Shown one piece after another: positions 54,510-62,065 of a DNA stretch of 64,000 nt. The notes beneath the pieces were generated by a model. That model was given only the letters and a program-made list of their open reading frames with translations. It was not told the origin of the DNA and ran no database searches. The stretch is from assembly GCF_017948675.1 (NCBI RefSeq), contig NZ_JAGFBU010000005.1:1-64000 (forward strand). The letters run 5' to 3'. Both the position numbers and the translations under genes were made by a program. This DNA comes from Flavobacterium flabelliforme (GTDB lineage: Bacteria; Bacteroidota; Bacteroidia; Flavobacteriales; Flavobacteriaceae). Each line of letters opens with the position of its first letter. Positions within the stretch are counted from its first letter, which is position 1.

Positions 54510-54829
54510 CTTTTATATAGTTTTTAAATATTTGTAATAGAACTCCTGAATTTATAAAATAGATTTAGTGTTTTCTCGCTTATAGTACTAAAAGGAACTG
54601 ATTGTCGTAACATGGCTTATTAAAGCCAATTTTTAAAACTGTTCTTTTACTAAATAAAGACACTTCCTTCCTTTGGTCGGAAAAGTCTTTATTTATCCAA
54701 AGCTGTAGTTGCAATTTGATAGATAAACTCCTTTTCATTCCATATATCTACCAAAACGCAAGTCATTAACAGGAGGGTATTAGTACCCTCTACTTAGAGT
54801 CTTCTTTTTGTCTAAATGGATTAGCATTA
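54510..54829. other. Hairpin-rich spacer between relaxase and recombinase genes
   Basis: Three inverted repeats are visible: TGGCTT/AAGCCA at 54613-54628, an 11-bp TAAATAAAGAC/GTCTTTATTTA stem at 54651-54695 with an inner TTCC/GGAA stem, and GAGGGTA/TACCCTC at 54773-54790. The motif GTACTAAAAGGAACTG at 54585-54600 recurs as GTACCAAAAGGAACTTG upstream of the XRE gene at 61587. No ORF is present. The region probably ends relaxase transcription and controls the recombinase. Confidence 0.6.
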
Positions 54830-56122
54830 TTACCGTTTTCTTTGTTTTGTTTTTTTCTTAATCATTTTAGCAAATGCTTCTTCCTCATAGTCTTCACCTT
54901 GGTGGCTGGAAAACAATCCACCCAGCGCATCTATAAGTCCGTTTTCCAGTGAATCATTTTGAATGTTTTCTTTGTCTAAAAAATTAAATAACTCGTGGGC
55001 TTGCCCTATATCAATTTTCTCTGATTGATCCCTTTTTGAATTAGACATATTTTCATGAGATGAGTATTGCAGTTTATCATCCTTATTCCAATATTCTTCA
55101 AAAAAATTAGCAGAAAGATTTTTTCCAAATTGTGAACCGTTCCAAATGGTTTTAGAGGAATGGTCAATAAAAGTAATGCCGTAAATTCTTCCCTCTTTAC
55201 TACGCCTAATGACTGTATCAATTCCTTGCTGTTGCAATTGGTTTATGAAAGTAATTTCATTTGTTGTTGCCTGCATGTTTTTTTCTATGGCTGCTTTTAA
55301 AGAAGCTTTGTTGGGATGATCATTTAGGATGATTTTGGATTTTTCATAGTAGGATTGCAGGTGCGTATAACCTGCACTTTTTCCAAATAAAGAAGCTTTA
55401 AATGGATTACTGATTTTTTCTCCTTTGTCATTTAAGGCAAAATAAACCAGGCCTTGCTTTGTGATACCGTTATATTCACCCTTGACTTCTTCAACAGTAA
55501 TATTCAATCGAGAAAGTAAAGCCTTATACCCACCAAAGCTTTGAAATTTATAATACTTGGGCAAATAACGCAGTACAGATGCCATTTGGCTTTTGATATC
55601 ACCAGACTTATAATCAACGGGGGTGAATGTAAAATGCTGAGAATTTTCTTTTTTTTCAATAGCTGAAATTAGATTATACTCTTTCTCCAATGATCTGCAG
55701 ATGACCATCGAACGTCTTTTTTCAAATTGATCTGATATTTTTCTTCCCTCTTCATCCACACAAATTGAAACAATATGTATATGAGTGCGGTTAATATCGG
55801 TGTGTTTAAAAACCACAAAAGGTTGCTGTTCGTAACCCATTTGTTTCATATAATCCTGTGCAATACTACTAAAATCAGCATCGCTTACGCTATCTTTTGG
55901 ATCAGGATTAATTGATATATGGAGTACTGGTTTTTCTGTCTTGCGATTGGCTAATAGATACAATTCGAAAGAATTAGCTAACTGAGATACTGAATAACTA
56001 CCATCGGGCGCTTCAATCATTTTTTGGGTAAACAAAACCTGTGCTTTCTCTTTTTCAACCTTATGATAATTATAATAAAGCGCACCCATTAAATTCTTAC
56101 CCCTATCAATTATAGCTATCAT
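54830..56122 (-). CDS. mobB: MobB-type relaxase
   Basis: This 430-residue protein has the relaxase/mobilization nuclease domain: a Tyr cluster near the N-terminus (MGALYYNYHKVEK, Tyr 16, 17 and 19), and the metal-binding His motif H107-x6-H114-x-H116 in FKHTDINRTHIHIV. The C-terminal part is helical and charged. It nicks DNA at oriT and pilots the strand into a recipient using a helper mating channel. It is four bases downstream of the MobA/MobC-like gene, in one operon. Confidence 0.93.
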   Translation of the reverse strand: MIAIIDRGKNLMGALYYNYHKVEKEKAQVLFTQKMIEAPDGSYSVSQLANSFELYLLANRKTEKPVLHISINPDPKDSVSDADFSSIAQDYMKQMGYEQQPFVVFKHTDINRTHIHIVSICVDEEGRKISDQFEKRRSMVICRSLEKEYNLISAIEKKENSQHFTFTPVDYKSGDIKSQMASVLRYLPKYYKFQSFGGYKALLSRLNITVEEVKGEYNGITKQGLVYFALNDKGEKISNPFKASLFGKSAGYTHLQSYYEKSKIILNDHPNKASLKAAIEKNMQATTNEITFINQLQQQGIDTVIRRSKEGRIYGITFIDHSSKTIWNGSQFGKNLSANFFEEYWNKDDKLQYSSHENMSNSKRDQSEKIDIGQAHELFNFLDKENIQNDSLENGLIDALGGLFSSHQGEDYEEEAFAKMIKKKTKQRKR

Positions 56123-56126
56123 TTTT

Positions 56127-56567
56127 TTATTCTTTTTTCAGATAGTTTGTTTCAAATTCCGCTGTAAGTTGGATTATTTTTTGAGATAATTGAACTAATT
56201 CAATAGTTTGCCTTTCGAGCTTGAAGAGGTAAGCAGCCGCTTTCTTTTCTGAAAAATTATGGTACAATAGCTTTACTATTTGATTGTAATTTACCCCAAC
56301 AGCCCTGAATTGCCCAAATAGAGCAGTCAGACGGATATAATAATCTACTGCTGCCTTATCCACTTTTATAGTTGTGATGCCTTTTTGAAAAACACATGCG
56401 GTTATATAGTGTGCCTTAACATTCATACCTGATTCTTCAAATAAAGAAAGAAAACGTGCATTTTCTTCAGCAGTCAAACTAATGGAATAACGGTTAGTTG
56501 CAGGATCCTTCTTTGGATGCCTACCACCTTTGTGAGAATTGATTCTACTTTGATTTTCCATAACCAC
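56127..56567 (-). CDS. MobA/MobC-like relaxosome accessory protein
   Basis: This 146-residue protein has a basic N-terminus (NSHKGGRHPKKDP), a ribbon-helix-helix-like stretch (RYSISLTAEENARFLSLFEESG), and a helical C-terminal part (LTALFGQFRAVGVNYNQIVKLL) as in Bacteroidota mobilization accessory proteins encoded before MobB. It should bind oriT and load the relaxase. A second Met (residue 3) is a possible start. Confidence 0.87.
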   Translation of the reverse strand: MVMENQSRINSHKGGRHPKKDPATNRYSISLTAEENARFLSLFEESGMNVKAHYITACVFQKGITTIKVDKAAVDYYIRLTALFGQFRAVGVNYNQIVKLLYHNFSEKKAAAYLFKLERQTIELVQLSQKIIQLTAEFETNYLKKE

Positions 56568-56784
56568 TACTGATTGATATTACTTAGAAAAATTTATGAA
56601 GCAATATATCTAAAGATTAGCTATGACATGAAGATTAGGAACTAGTAAGTAGTATTTGGCTTGAGTTGTCCTAATTGAACTTATATAACGGTATATAAAG
56701 ACAAGTGACGCCATGGAAAGCCAAAAGTAACCACTTTGCGAGAGCTTATTGTTTTGAGAATTAATTTTCTGAAAACAAAAAATT
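56568..56784. promoter_or_regulatory. Divergent mob/AbiEii spacer, candidate oriT
   Basis: This 217-base spacer lies directly upstream of the mobilization genes, where oriT is usually found in this class of elements. TTATATA (56681-56687) and TATATAA (56692-56698) flank ACGG in a small palindrome, followed by a GC-richer segment with CAAGTGACGCCATGG and TAACCACTTTGCGAGAGC. The nick site is not recognisable by eye. It must also hold the AbiEii promoter. Confidence 0.4.
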
Positions 56785-57474
56785 ATGCTACACAAAGAAA
56801 CAGTTACTCAACAGATGTGGGAACTTCTCCAAAGACTTATGAAAGATGAGAAATTGAAAGAACATGTGCTGGTTGGTGGTACGGCGCTAGCTTTAGGATT
56901 AGGACATCGTTTATCAGTAGATATAGATCTTTTTACAACAAAAAATTTTGATTCGAAGATGATGCTTCAATACTTGCATGATACTTACGGTGTAAATCAA
57001 AATGAAAGCAAGTGCTTCTCGAACACAGTTCTTACCTACGTCGATAATATAAAAGTCGATATTGTCACACACAATTACCCTCTTTTAAATTCTGTAGAAA
57101 CAATTGAAGGAGTCCGCATAATTTCCAATGAAGACATTGGAGCAATGAAACTCCATGCAATTCATCAGAGTGGTAACAGATACAAAGATTTTGTCGATAT
57201 GTATTTTATGCTTGAACAAGAACCTTTAAAGTTCTATCTGCAAGCTTATCAGAGAAAGTATGACAAAGACCAATATTGGGCTTGCATAGGTCTGAATACG
57301 TATGACAAGATTACCACCTTTGAAGGTGTGGATGTACTAAAAGAAAAAGAGCAGAACTGGAAAAATATTAAAAAACGGCTGGAACTGGCAGTAAAAAATC
57401 CTTTATATAAATTTAAATCAGAAAGCCAAGATCTATCGATTAACCCCAATAAAAACAGAGGTTTTCGCAGGTAA
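56785..57474 (+). CDS. Nucleotidyltransferase AbiEii-type toxin
   Basis: This 229-residue protein has the AbiEii/PF08843 core: LVGGTALALGLGHRLSVDIDLF holds the GG-T motif (31-33) and the catalytic D46-x-D48. Further conserved residues lie in VKVDIVTHNYPLL and EDIGAMKLHAIHQSGNRYKDFVDM (about 117-140). Members of this family are toxins of type IV-like or tRNA-modifying toxin-antitoxin systems. The DUF6922 gene follows after 11 bases and is likely the partner. Confidence 0.92.
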   Translation: MLHKETVTQQMWELLQRLMKDEKLKEHVLVGGTALALGLGHRLSVDIDLFTTKNFDSKMMLQYLHDTYGVNQNESKCFSNTVLTYVDNIKVDIVTHNYPLLNSVETIEGVRIISNEDIGAMKLHAIHQSGNRYKDFVDMYFMLEQEPLKFYLQAYQRKYDKDQYWACIGLNTYDKITTFEGVDVLKEKEQNWKNIKKRLELAVKNPLYKFKSESQDLSINPNKNRGFRR

Positions 57475-57485
57475 TTCAGTGGAAA

Positions 57486-57833
57486 ATGCGTATATTTGAT
57501 ACTAAAGCAATTAAAAAAACAATGAAGCCATTAACCAAAAATATACCTAACCTTCACCCTAAATTCTTCTGGGATTTTAAATTTGACCGCATTGACTGGG
57601 ACGGAGGATATAAAATGGTAATTGCCCGTATTGTTGAGCGTGGAGGTCAGGATCAAATTGATGAAATCATCCGTTTTTATGGACAGGAAAAAGTAATCAG
57701 AACGATCCGTGATGAAATTTCCTTTCTGCCCAACTATGCCATTGAAGATGCTATTATATTCTTTCCTGAACTCAAAAAGGAAGATATGTACTGTTACCTA
57801 AACCGTAAGGACAAACCCTACCACTGGATTTAG
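57486..57833 (+). CDS. DUF6922-like protein, probable AbiEii partner
   Basis: The 115-residue protein matches what I know of DUF6922: KFFWDFKFDRIDWDGGYKMVIARIVERG followed by EIIRFYGQEKVIRTIRDE and FLPNYAIEDAIIFF (landmarks only). This family is found next to AbiEii nucleotidyltransferases in Bacteroidota and is a reasonable antitoxin candidate. In other loci the DUF6922 gene is usually first as I remember it; here it is second. The start could also be the ATG at 57522. Confidence 0.82.
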   Translation: MRIFDTKAIKKTMKPLTKNIPNLHPKFFWDFKFDRIDWDGGYKMVIARIVERGGQDQIDEIIRFYGQEKVIRTIRDEISFLPNYAIEDAIIFFPELKKEDMYCYLNRKDKPYHWI

Positions 57834-57881
57834 TTTTACTTACAACACTTAGATGTTATTCATGCCAGTTACTGAACAAAA

Positions 57882-58343
57882 CTAAATGCTCAAACCTTTT
57901 TTCTTTGGTTTAGTTATTGATTCCTCTTTATCCTGAGTCTGCTTAACTGTATTTCTAAGGGGCTGGTTTGTAAGCTGTCTAAGCGATTCCTTTTCAGCTG
58001 GATTTAAATTATTGTTTCTATCATTGTTTACATAACGCAAAACCGTTTTTGTTGAACCCACTATATCCACAGATTTTTCAGGTTTATCTCTCTCATTAAT
58101 TTTAACCAATAAAAATTTCTCTAAAATTCCACCAAGTCCTGTTTTTGCACGGTTTCTAAGCTGTTTGAAAAAATTAGAAAAAAAGTTCGTAAAAATGTCT
58201 CCGTTTTTATCAATCTGCATAAAAGGAGTTTCTTTTCTGTCGGTCTCCTTTTTAATTTCCTTCTCTTTTTTTTCTTCAGTTTTTAAATTTGCCGATGCTT
58301 TTTGCTTTTGTTTTGATTTACTCTTATGCTTATCTTTTTTCAT
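57882..58343 (-). CDS. Basic, low-complexity hypothetical protein
   Basis: This 153-residue protein has a highly charged first 40 residues (KKDKHKSKSKQKQKASANLK and similar), a possible helix-rich middle (FTNFFSNFFKQLRNRAKTGLGGILEKFLLVK), and a basic tail ending KPKKKGLSI. The charge suggests nucleic-acid binding. I recognise no family. It is convergent with the DUF6922 gene and lies between the mobilization genes and the noncoding kilobase. Confidence 0.65.
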   Translation of the reverse strand: MKKDKHKSKSKQKQKASANLKTEEKKEKEIKKETDRKETPFMQIDKNGDIFTNFFSNFFKQLRNRAKTGLGGILEKFLLVKINERDKPEKSVDIVGSTKTVLRYVNNDRNNNLNPAEKESLRQLTNQPLRNTVKQTQDKEESITKPKKKGLSI

Positions 58344-58830
58344 AATTCTTAATTTTAAAGCAGAAGATAGTCCTTATACTTTTTAGGCCACTCTTTAAGG
58401 TAGTTCAAGGCTTTAACTGGTAGTGTTTGTCTGTTTTTGGATAAGCTTTTTATCCAAAGAAATAAAAAAAGAAATAAAGATAGGACGGGCTGGATCAGTC
58501 TGCCCAAAAGACTTCGGCATAATGTCTTGCTCGTACCTCACAATCCACCCTACGGGACTTATTCCGATTCCTTTTGGTCTGCCTGCATCCCCTCCTTTTA
58601 AATTGCTTTCTTTTTCTTTTTTTTGGTTTTTCTGTTTTCTTTTGAAAAAACATTTATGGTTGTAGATATAAGCATATGGTTATAACTGCAAGCTTACATA
58701 TATATTCATACCCTTATGTAAAAGCATATTTAAATATATATGCTTTTACGTAGGGACGTAGCTACGGGTTTATATAAGGATATATGTGCGAGCAAGATTG
58801 CAAGATTAAAGGAGTACAAGACTGCAATTT

Positions 58831-58869
58831 TACATACATAAATACATACATACATACATACATACATAC
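58831..58869. repeat. TACA tetranucleotide tract
   Basis: About nine units of TACA (written TACATACATA AATACATACA...) with one interruption. It is noncoding and could vary in length between strains. Confidence 0.85.
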
Positions 58870-59070
58870 CTATGCACTTATAAATGGTTAGGCTAATTTC
58901 AAACTATTACAGTCAATAATGAATTCAAGTCTTTAGGCTTAATTAGAACTTATTCTCAAAATGTAATAGCTAAGCCCTACAAAAACAGTGTATTACTGCA
59001 TTATTCACACAGACTTTTCATAACTAATTTTAATAAAACTAAAAGTAAGCATGGATTAAAAAAAAAGCCA

Positions 59071-59097
59071 ACATAAAAAAAAGGGCATCAGCCCTTT
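59071..59097 (-). terminator. Minus-strand terminator
   Basis: AAAGGGC (59080-59086) pairs with GCCCTTT (59091-59097); on the minus strand the stem is followed by eight T. It would end transcripts from the 59406-61415 genes after crossing the long inverted repeat. Confidence 0.8.
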
Positions 59098-59137
59098 AGA
59101 TCAAAAACCAATCTAATAATGTTTTCGAGAGAAAACA

Positions 59138-59191
59138 GCAAGTTGTGTTTTGAGCTACTCTGAATGAATTCAGTAGCTCAAAACAACTTGC
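59138..59191. repeat. Long imperfect inverted repeat with AACTTGCCCCGC flank
   Basis: GCAAGTTG plus TTTTGAGCTAC on the left pair with GTAGCTCAAAA plus CAACTTGC on the right, with two extra bases (TG) on the left and inner GAAT/ATTC pairing. CCCCGCAGGGAG follows directly. The CAACTTGCCCCGC signature recurs near mobilization or transfer genes of Bacteroidota elements as I remember them. It may be an oriT-like or transcription-control hairpin. Confidence 0.6.
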
Positions 59192-59405
59192 CCCGCAGGG
59201 AGCTTAAAAAAACTCCGAAGTCGTTTTTTTTTAGATGAAATGGATTTAATAATTTTTACTTATGAATTAGAAACTAATTTGTGAAGTACAGATAATAAGC
59301 GATTTTAGCAGAATCTTAGGTAAACATACTCAGTATGGCAGTGCAGGATTAATGGTAATTAAAGACCATAATATTTAAAATAATGTACTTTATTTCCGTT
59401 CTGCA

Positions 59406-59753
59406 TCACTCTTGTTTATCTTCACATTTATCACCAACAGGGAACATCATGCTTATCTCATTTATTAATTCAAATTCATCAATTGGGAACAACTGCAGAG
59501 CAATTCCCAGTATAAGTCCAACATCAATAGACTGATTTTTAACTGTACTAGGTACTTCAGCAGAATCTTGATCGAGAGCTACAATACATAATTTCAATAA
59601 GTGTCTAACAACCGTGGCAAGCTCATAATAATCATAAACTCTTATCTCAGCAATGTGAACCTTGCTTTTATCCTTACTTGGTTTCAAAGTAGAGAGACAA
59701 CTAGTAGTTAATCTCTTAATAGTTTCTAGATTTTCAATTTCATCTGTTTTCAT
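59406..59753 (-). CDS. Hypothetical protein (115 aa) downstream of the 538-residue gene
   Basis: This 115-residue, mostly helical acidic protein (IKRLTTSCLSTLKPSKDKSK, then YDYYELATVVRHLLKLCIVALDQDSAEVP) has no membrane segment or known motif. It follows the 538-residue gene by 45 bases on the same strand and precedes a minus-strand terminator, so the two form one unit. Recognised only as a repeated companion; function unknown. Confidence 0.7.
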   Translation of the reverse strand: MKTDEIENLETIKRLTTSCLSTLKPSKDKSKVHIAEIRVYDYYELATVVRHLLKLCIVALDQDSAEVPSTVKNQSIDVGLILGIALQLFPIDEFELINEISMMFPVGDKCEDKQE

Positions 59754-59798
59754 ACTCCTTGTATTTTATATTGATAACTTTTACTTAATGATAATGCA

Positions 59799-61415
59799 TT
59801 AGTCTTGCTCAAAGCTCAATAGCAATTCGCCTTCAATAACCAAATTGTGCAATTCACACATCAGTTTCTCAACAATAACATTCATCTGATTAACCTCTTC
59901 TTTGTTGAACTTTGATAATTTATGATGAAGGGTCATATGTCTATCTAAAAAGGGAAAGAAATCCGTCCAGAACTGTTCTATTAGATAATTATACTTTCGT
60001 ATGCCAGGATCTGCATAAATGCACAGTTCCCACAATGTATGGCTTGAAACATAATTGGGCAGGTAATGCGTTTTTACAAAAATGTATGTCCTGCAAAAGG
60101 ACAGAAAAAACAATGTAAAAAGAGAATCTAAAACTTGGTAGTTTTCAAGATCATTATTGGCTATTGTAGAAAATTGTAAAGCACTGTTTTTGGTCGACTT
60201 ATAGTAAAAATATAGGTCAGCGTGATAGGGTTTGTGTGGTATCTCCCAATGAAATTCGGGAAGATATTTACTGGATGAATATCTATGATATTTCTCTTGT
60301 ATAATGTTGGAAAAGAAAGCCTGATTTTGGTATAGGTTATTTTGTATCCAGTATCGGCTGTGGCTTAACAAAACAAAATCATGTTTTTCTCCAACTTTGC
60401 TTTTTAGAGATTGATTGAGTGATTTTAATTTTTCATTACCCGCACCAACTGTTATAAGCATCAAGTAATAGGTTGTTTTCTCACCGTAGGTAATTTGATG
60501 ATATAAATAAATCTGTTCGATTTTAATCGATTTTAATATTGTTTCTATTGCAACGCTTAGAATTATATCTTTCGGCTTATCATCAATTTGAAATGAAACT
60601 TCAAGCTTTTCAGATGATTCCTTTTTGATCCCTTTTTTTAATTCATCAAATCTTTCTTCGATAAGACGATAAAGACTTTGTTCGGCAATTCTAACTGCTT
60701 CGTACATTTCCTCTCTATAAATTGCCTCATCATCGGCAGTTGCTTCTTTTGCTTTTACAAACAAATCAGTGAGATAATATTGGTTGTGACTGTTACTTAC
60801 AAAGTATTTCTGAACATTAGGAATGTATTCAATAAGATTAGTAATCCTTTGATCTAAACTCAGTGAATCAGATTTATTTCCGCAGTACAGTTCTTCTAAA
60901 TAGTCAAGATCATATGCAATAAGTCTTGCATAAGATGTAAAAATACTGTTAGAAGAACCTTCTGAAATAAGGTTTTGGACTTGTATCTTATAAAGGTCGT
61001 GATCGTGGTAAAAACTATTTTGATACACATTAAACGACTTCTTGTATTTTTTCCATTCCTTAGCAATGAAAATTGAATTTTGCGACTCTAAATTCTGGAA
61101 CATAACGGCAGATGGAATGCAGTAAAACGCAATAAAGGGACAACCCAAAGAATAATGATGATGAAGTCTTGAAGACCAAATAAAATATACATTGATTTGA
61201 TAAAGACTTTTAACTTTTTTTACCCATTTGTTCTGTTGTAGCTGTTGTGCATCAATATTTTTTTCAATATTGATAATAAGATACGAAAACAAGGAAGAGG
61301 GGTGTTTGGTGAAAAACATCTGAATGATATTGTATTGATTAACCAATTCTCTAAGGATATTTTCTAAATAGTCGTTTTCGAGCTTTGAAAATGAAAGTTG
61401 TTCTGAAGGTTTCAT
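59799..61415 (-). CDS. Large hypothetical protein with possible MNT-like and HEPN-like parts
   Basis: This 538-residue soluble protein matches no family I can name. Residues about 270-380 alternate strands and helices (IETILKSIKIEQIYLYHQITYGEKTTYYLMLIT in part; HDFVLLSHSRYWIQ), loosely like a degenerate nucleotidyltransferase domain. Residues about 415-500 (LDSLFTLFFLSFCRTYIFVKTHYLPNY in part; SHTLWELCIYADP) look like a HEPN four-helix bundle with an Arg and two His but not a clean Rx4-6H motif. It heads a two-gene unit divergent from an XRE regulator inside a mobile defence-bearing element. Domain names are inference. Confidence 0.7.
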   Translation of the reverse strand: MKPSEQLSFSKLENDYLENILRELVNQYNIIQMFFTKHPSSLFSYLIINIEKNIDAQQLQQNKWVKKVKSLYQINVYFIWSSRLHHHYSLGCPFIAFYCIPSAVMFQNLESQNSIFIAKEWKKYKKSFNVYQNSFYHDHDLYKIQVQNLISEGSSNSIFTSYARLIAYDLDYLEELYCGNKSDSLSLDQRITNLIEYIPNVQKYFVSNSHNQYYLTDLFVKAKEATADDEAIYREEMYEAVRIAEQSLYRLIEERFDELKKGIKKESSEKLEVSFQIDDKPKDIILSVAIETILKSIKIEQIYLYHQITYGEKTTYYLMLITVGAGNEKLKSLNQSLKSKVGEKHDFVLLSHSRYWIQNNLYQNQAFFSNIIQEKYHRYSSSKYLPEFHWEIPHKPYHADLYFYYKSTKNSALQFSTIANNDLENYQVLDSLFTLFFLSFCRTYIFVKTHYLPNYVSSHTLWELCIYADPGIRKYNYLIEQFWTDFFPFLDRHMTLHHKLSKFNKEEVNQMNVIVEKLMCELHNLVIEGELLLSFEQD

Positions 61416-61586
61416 AATTTTTGTTTTTACATGTTAAACATCTTTTTTAATTTGTATTTTTGTTTATTACATGCAAGTAAGCAAGAGATTGTACTGTACC
61501 GAACTAACGGAAATTGTATCGTACCAAAAGGAACTTGTTTTTTACCAAAACCTATTTTTTAAAAGAATTTTAAATATCTTTGAGTT
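61416..61586. promoter_or_regulatory. Divergent control region of the 538-residue unit and XRE gene
   Basis: Related motifs recur here: GTACTGTACCGAACT (about 61494-61508), GTACCAAAAGGAACTTG (61521-61537) and TTACCAAAACC (about 61551). The second is nearly identical to GTACTAAAAGGAACTG at 54585-54600 near the recombinase. They are probable operators for the XRE protein encoded to the right. Confidence 0.55.
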
Positions 61587-62006
61587 ATGAGTACAGCAAC
61601 AAAACCAAAACATATTGGCCGAAATATTAGCCGAATTAGAGAACTTAAAGGGATGAAGCAAGAGGCATTGGCAGTCGCTATTGGAGTGAGTCAGCAGTCT
61701 GTTTCTAATATAGAAGCAAGTGAAACTATAGATGAAGAAAAACTAACTGAAGTAGCAAAAGCATTAGGAGTAACTGTGGAAGCAATTAAAAATTTTTCAG
61801 AAGAAAATGTGATTAATTATTTTAATAATATATACGATAATGATTTTAGCCATAGTAATGGTGGTATTCAGGCTAATCATTGCGCTTTCAATCCCTTGGA
61901 TAAAATGATGGAAATTGTTGATGAAAACAGAAAACTTTACGAACGTTTAGTTCAAGCTGAAAAAGAAAAGGTTGAATTATTAGAAAAGCTACTAAAAGGA
62001 AAATAG
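61587..62006 (+). CDS. XRE-family regulator of the mobile element
   Basis: This 139-residue protein has an N-terminal helix-turn-helix (about 10-65; ISRIRELKGMKQEALAVAIGVSQQSVSNIE) and a C-terminal coiled coil (NRKLYERLVQAEKEKVELLEKL). This type of regulator is common on Bacteroidota mobile elements. Shared motifs upstream of it and near the recombinase suggest that it controls both the 538-residue unit and excision. A terminator follows. Confidence 0.88.
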   Translation: MSTATKPKHIGRNISRIRELKGMKQEALAVAIGVSQQSVSNIEASETIDEEKLTEVAKALGVTVEAIKNFSEENVINYFNNIYDNDFSHSNGGIQANHCAFNPLDKMMEIVDENRKLYERLVQAEKEKVELLEKLLKGK

Positions 62007-62032
62007 CCCTTTTATAAAGTATAAATTAATTC

Positions 62033-62065
62033 AAAAGGATACCTTCAACAGTGTCCTTTTTCCTT
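62033..62065 (+). terminator. Terminator after the XRE gene
   Basis: AAAAGGATAC (62033-62042) pairs with GTGTCCTTTT (62051-62060) with one mismatch and leads into TTTTTCCTTTTT. Confidence 0.75.

Larger units (their letters stand above)
58344..59405. other. Noncoding kilobase with palindromes and short repeats
   Basis: This is the longest gene-free stretch of the window. It has a GC-richer block at about 58480-58590, a 12-bp palindromic pair GTAAAAGCATAT (58718-58729) / ATATGCTTTTAC (58738-58749), repeated AAGCATAT motifs around 58670-58745, a TACA tetranucleotide run at 58831-58869, a minus-strand terminator, and a 54-base imperfect inverted repeat at 59138-59191. ORFs on either strand are short and unlikely to be genes. 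An origin of transfer, origin of replication or control region of the element is the best guess. Confidence 0.6.

Noticed and set aside
56610..56795. 61-residue minus-strand ORF
   Set aside because: It lies in the divergent mob/AbiEii control region, overlaps the AbiEii start, and has no recognisable features.
58423..58665. 80-residue plus-strand ORF
   Set aside because: The translation (long Phe/Leu/Ser tail, Pro/Gly-rich middle) looks like noncoding AT-rich sequence; no ribosome site is present.
58831..58869. CRISPR or iteron reading of the TACA tract
   Set aside because: It is a simple tetranucleotide repeat with no spacers and too short a unit for protein-binding iterons.
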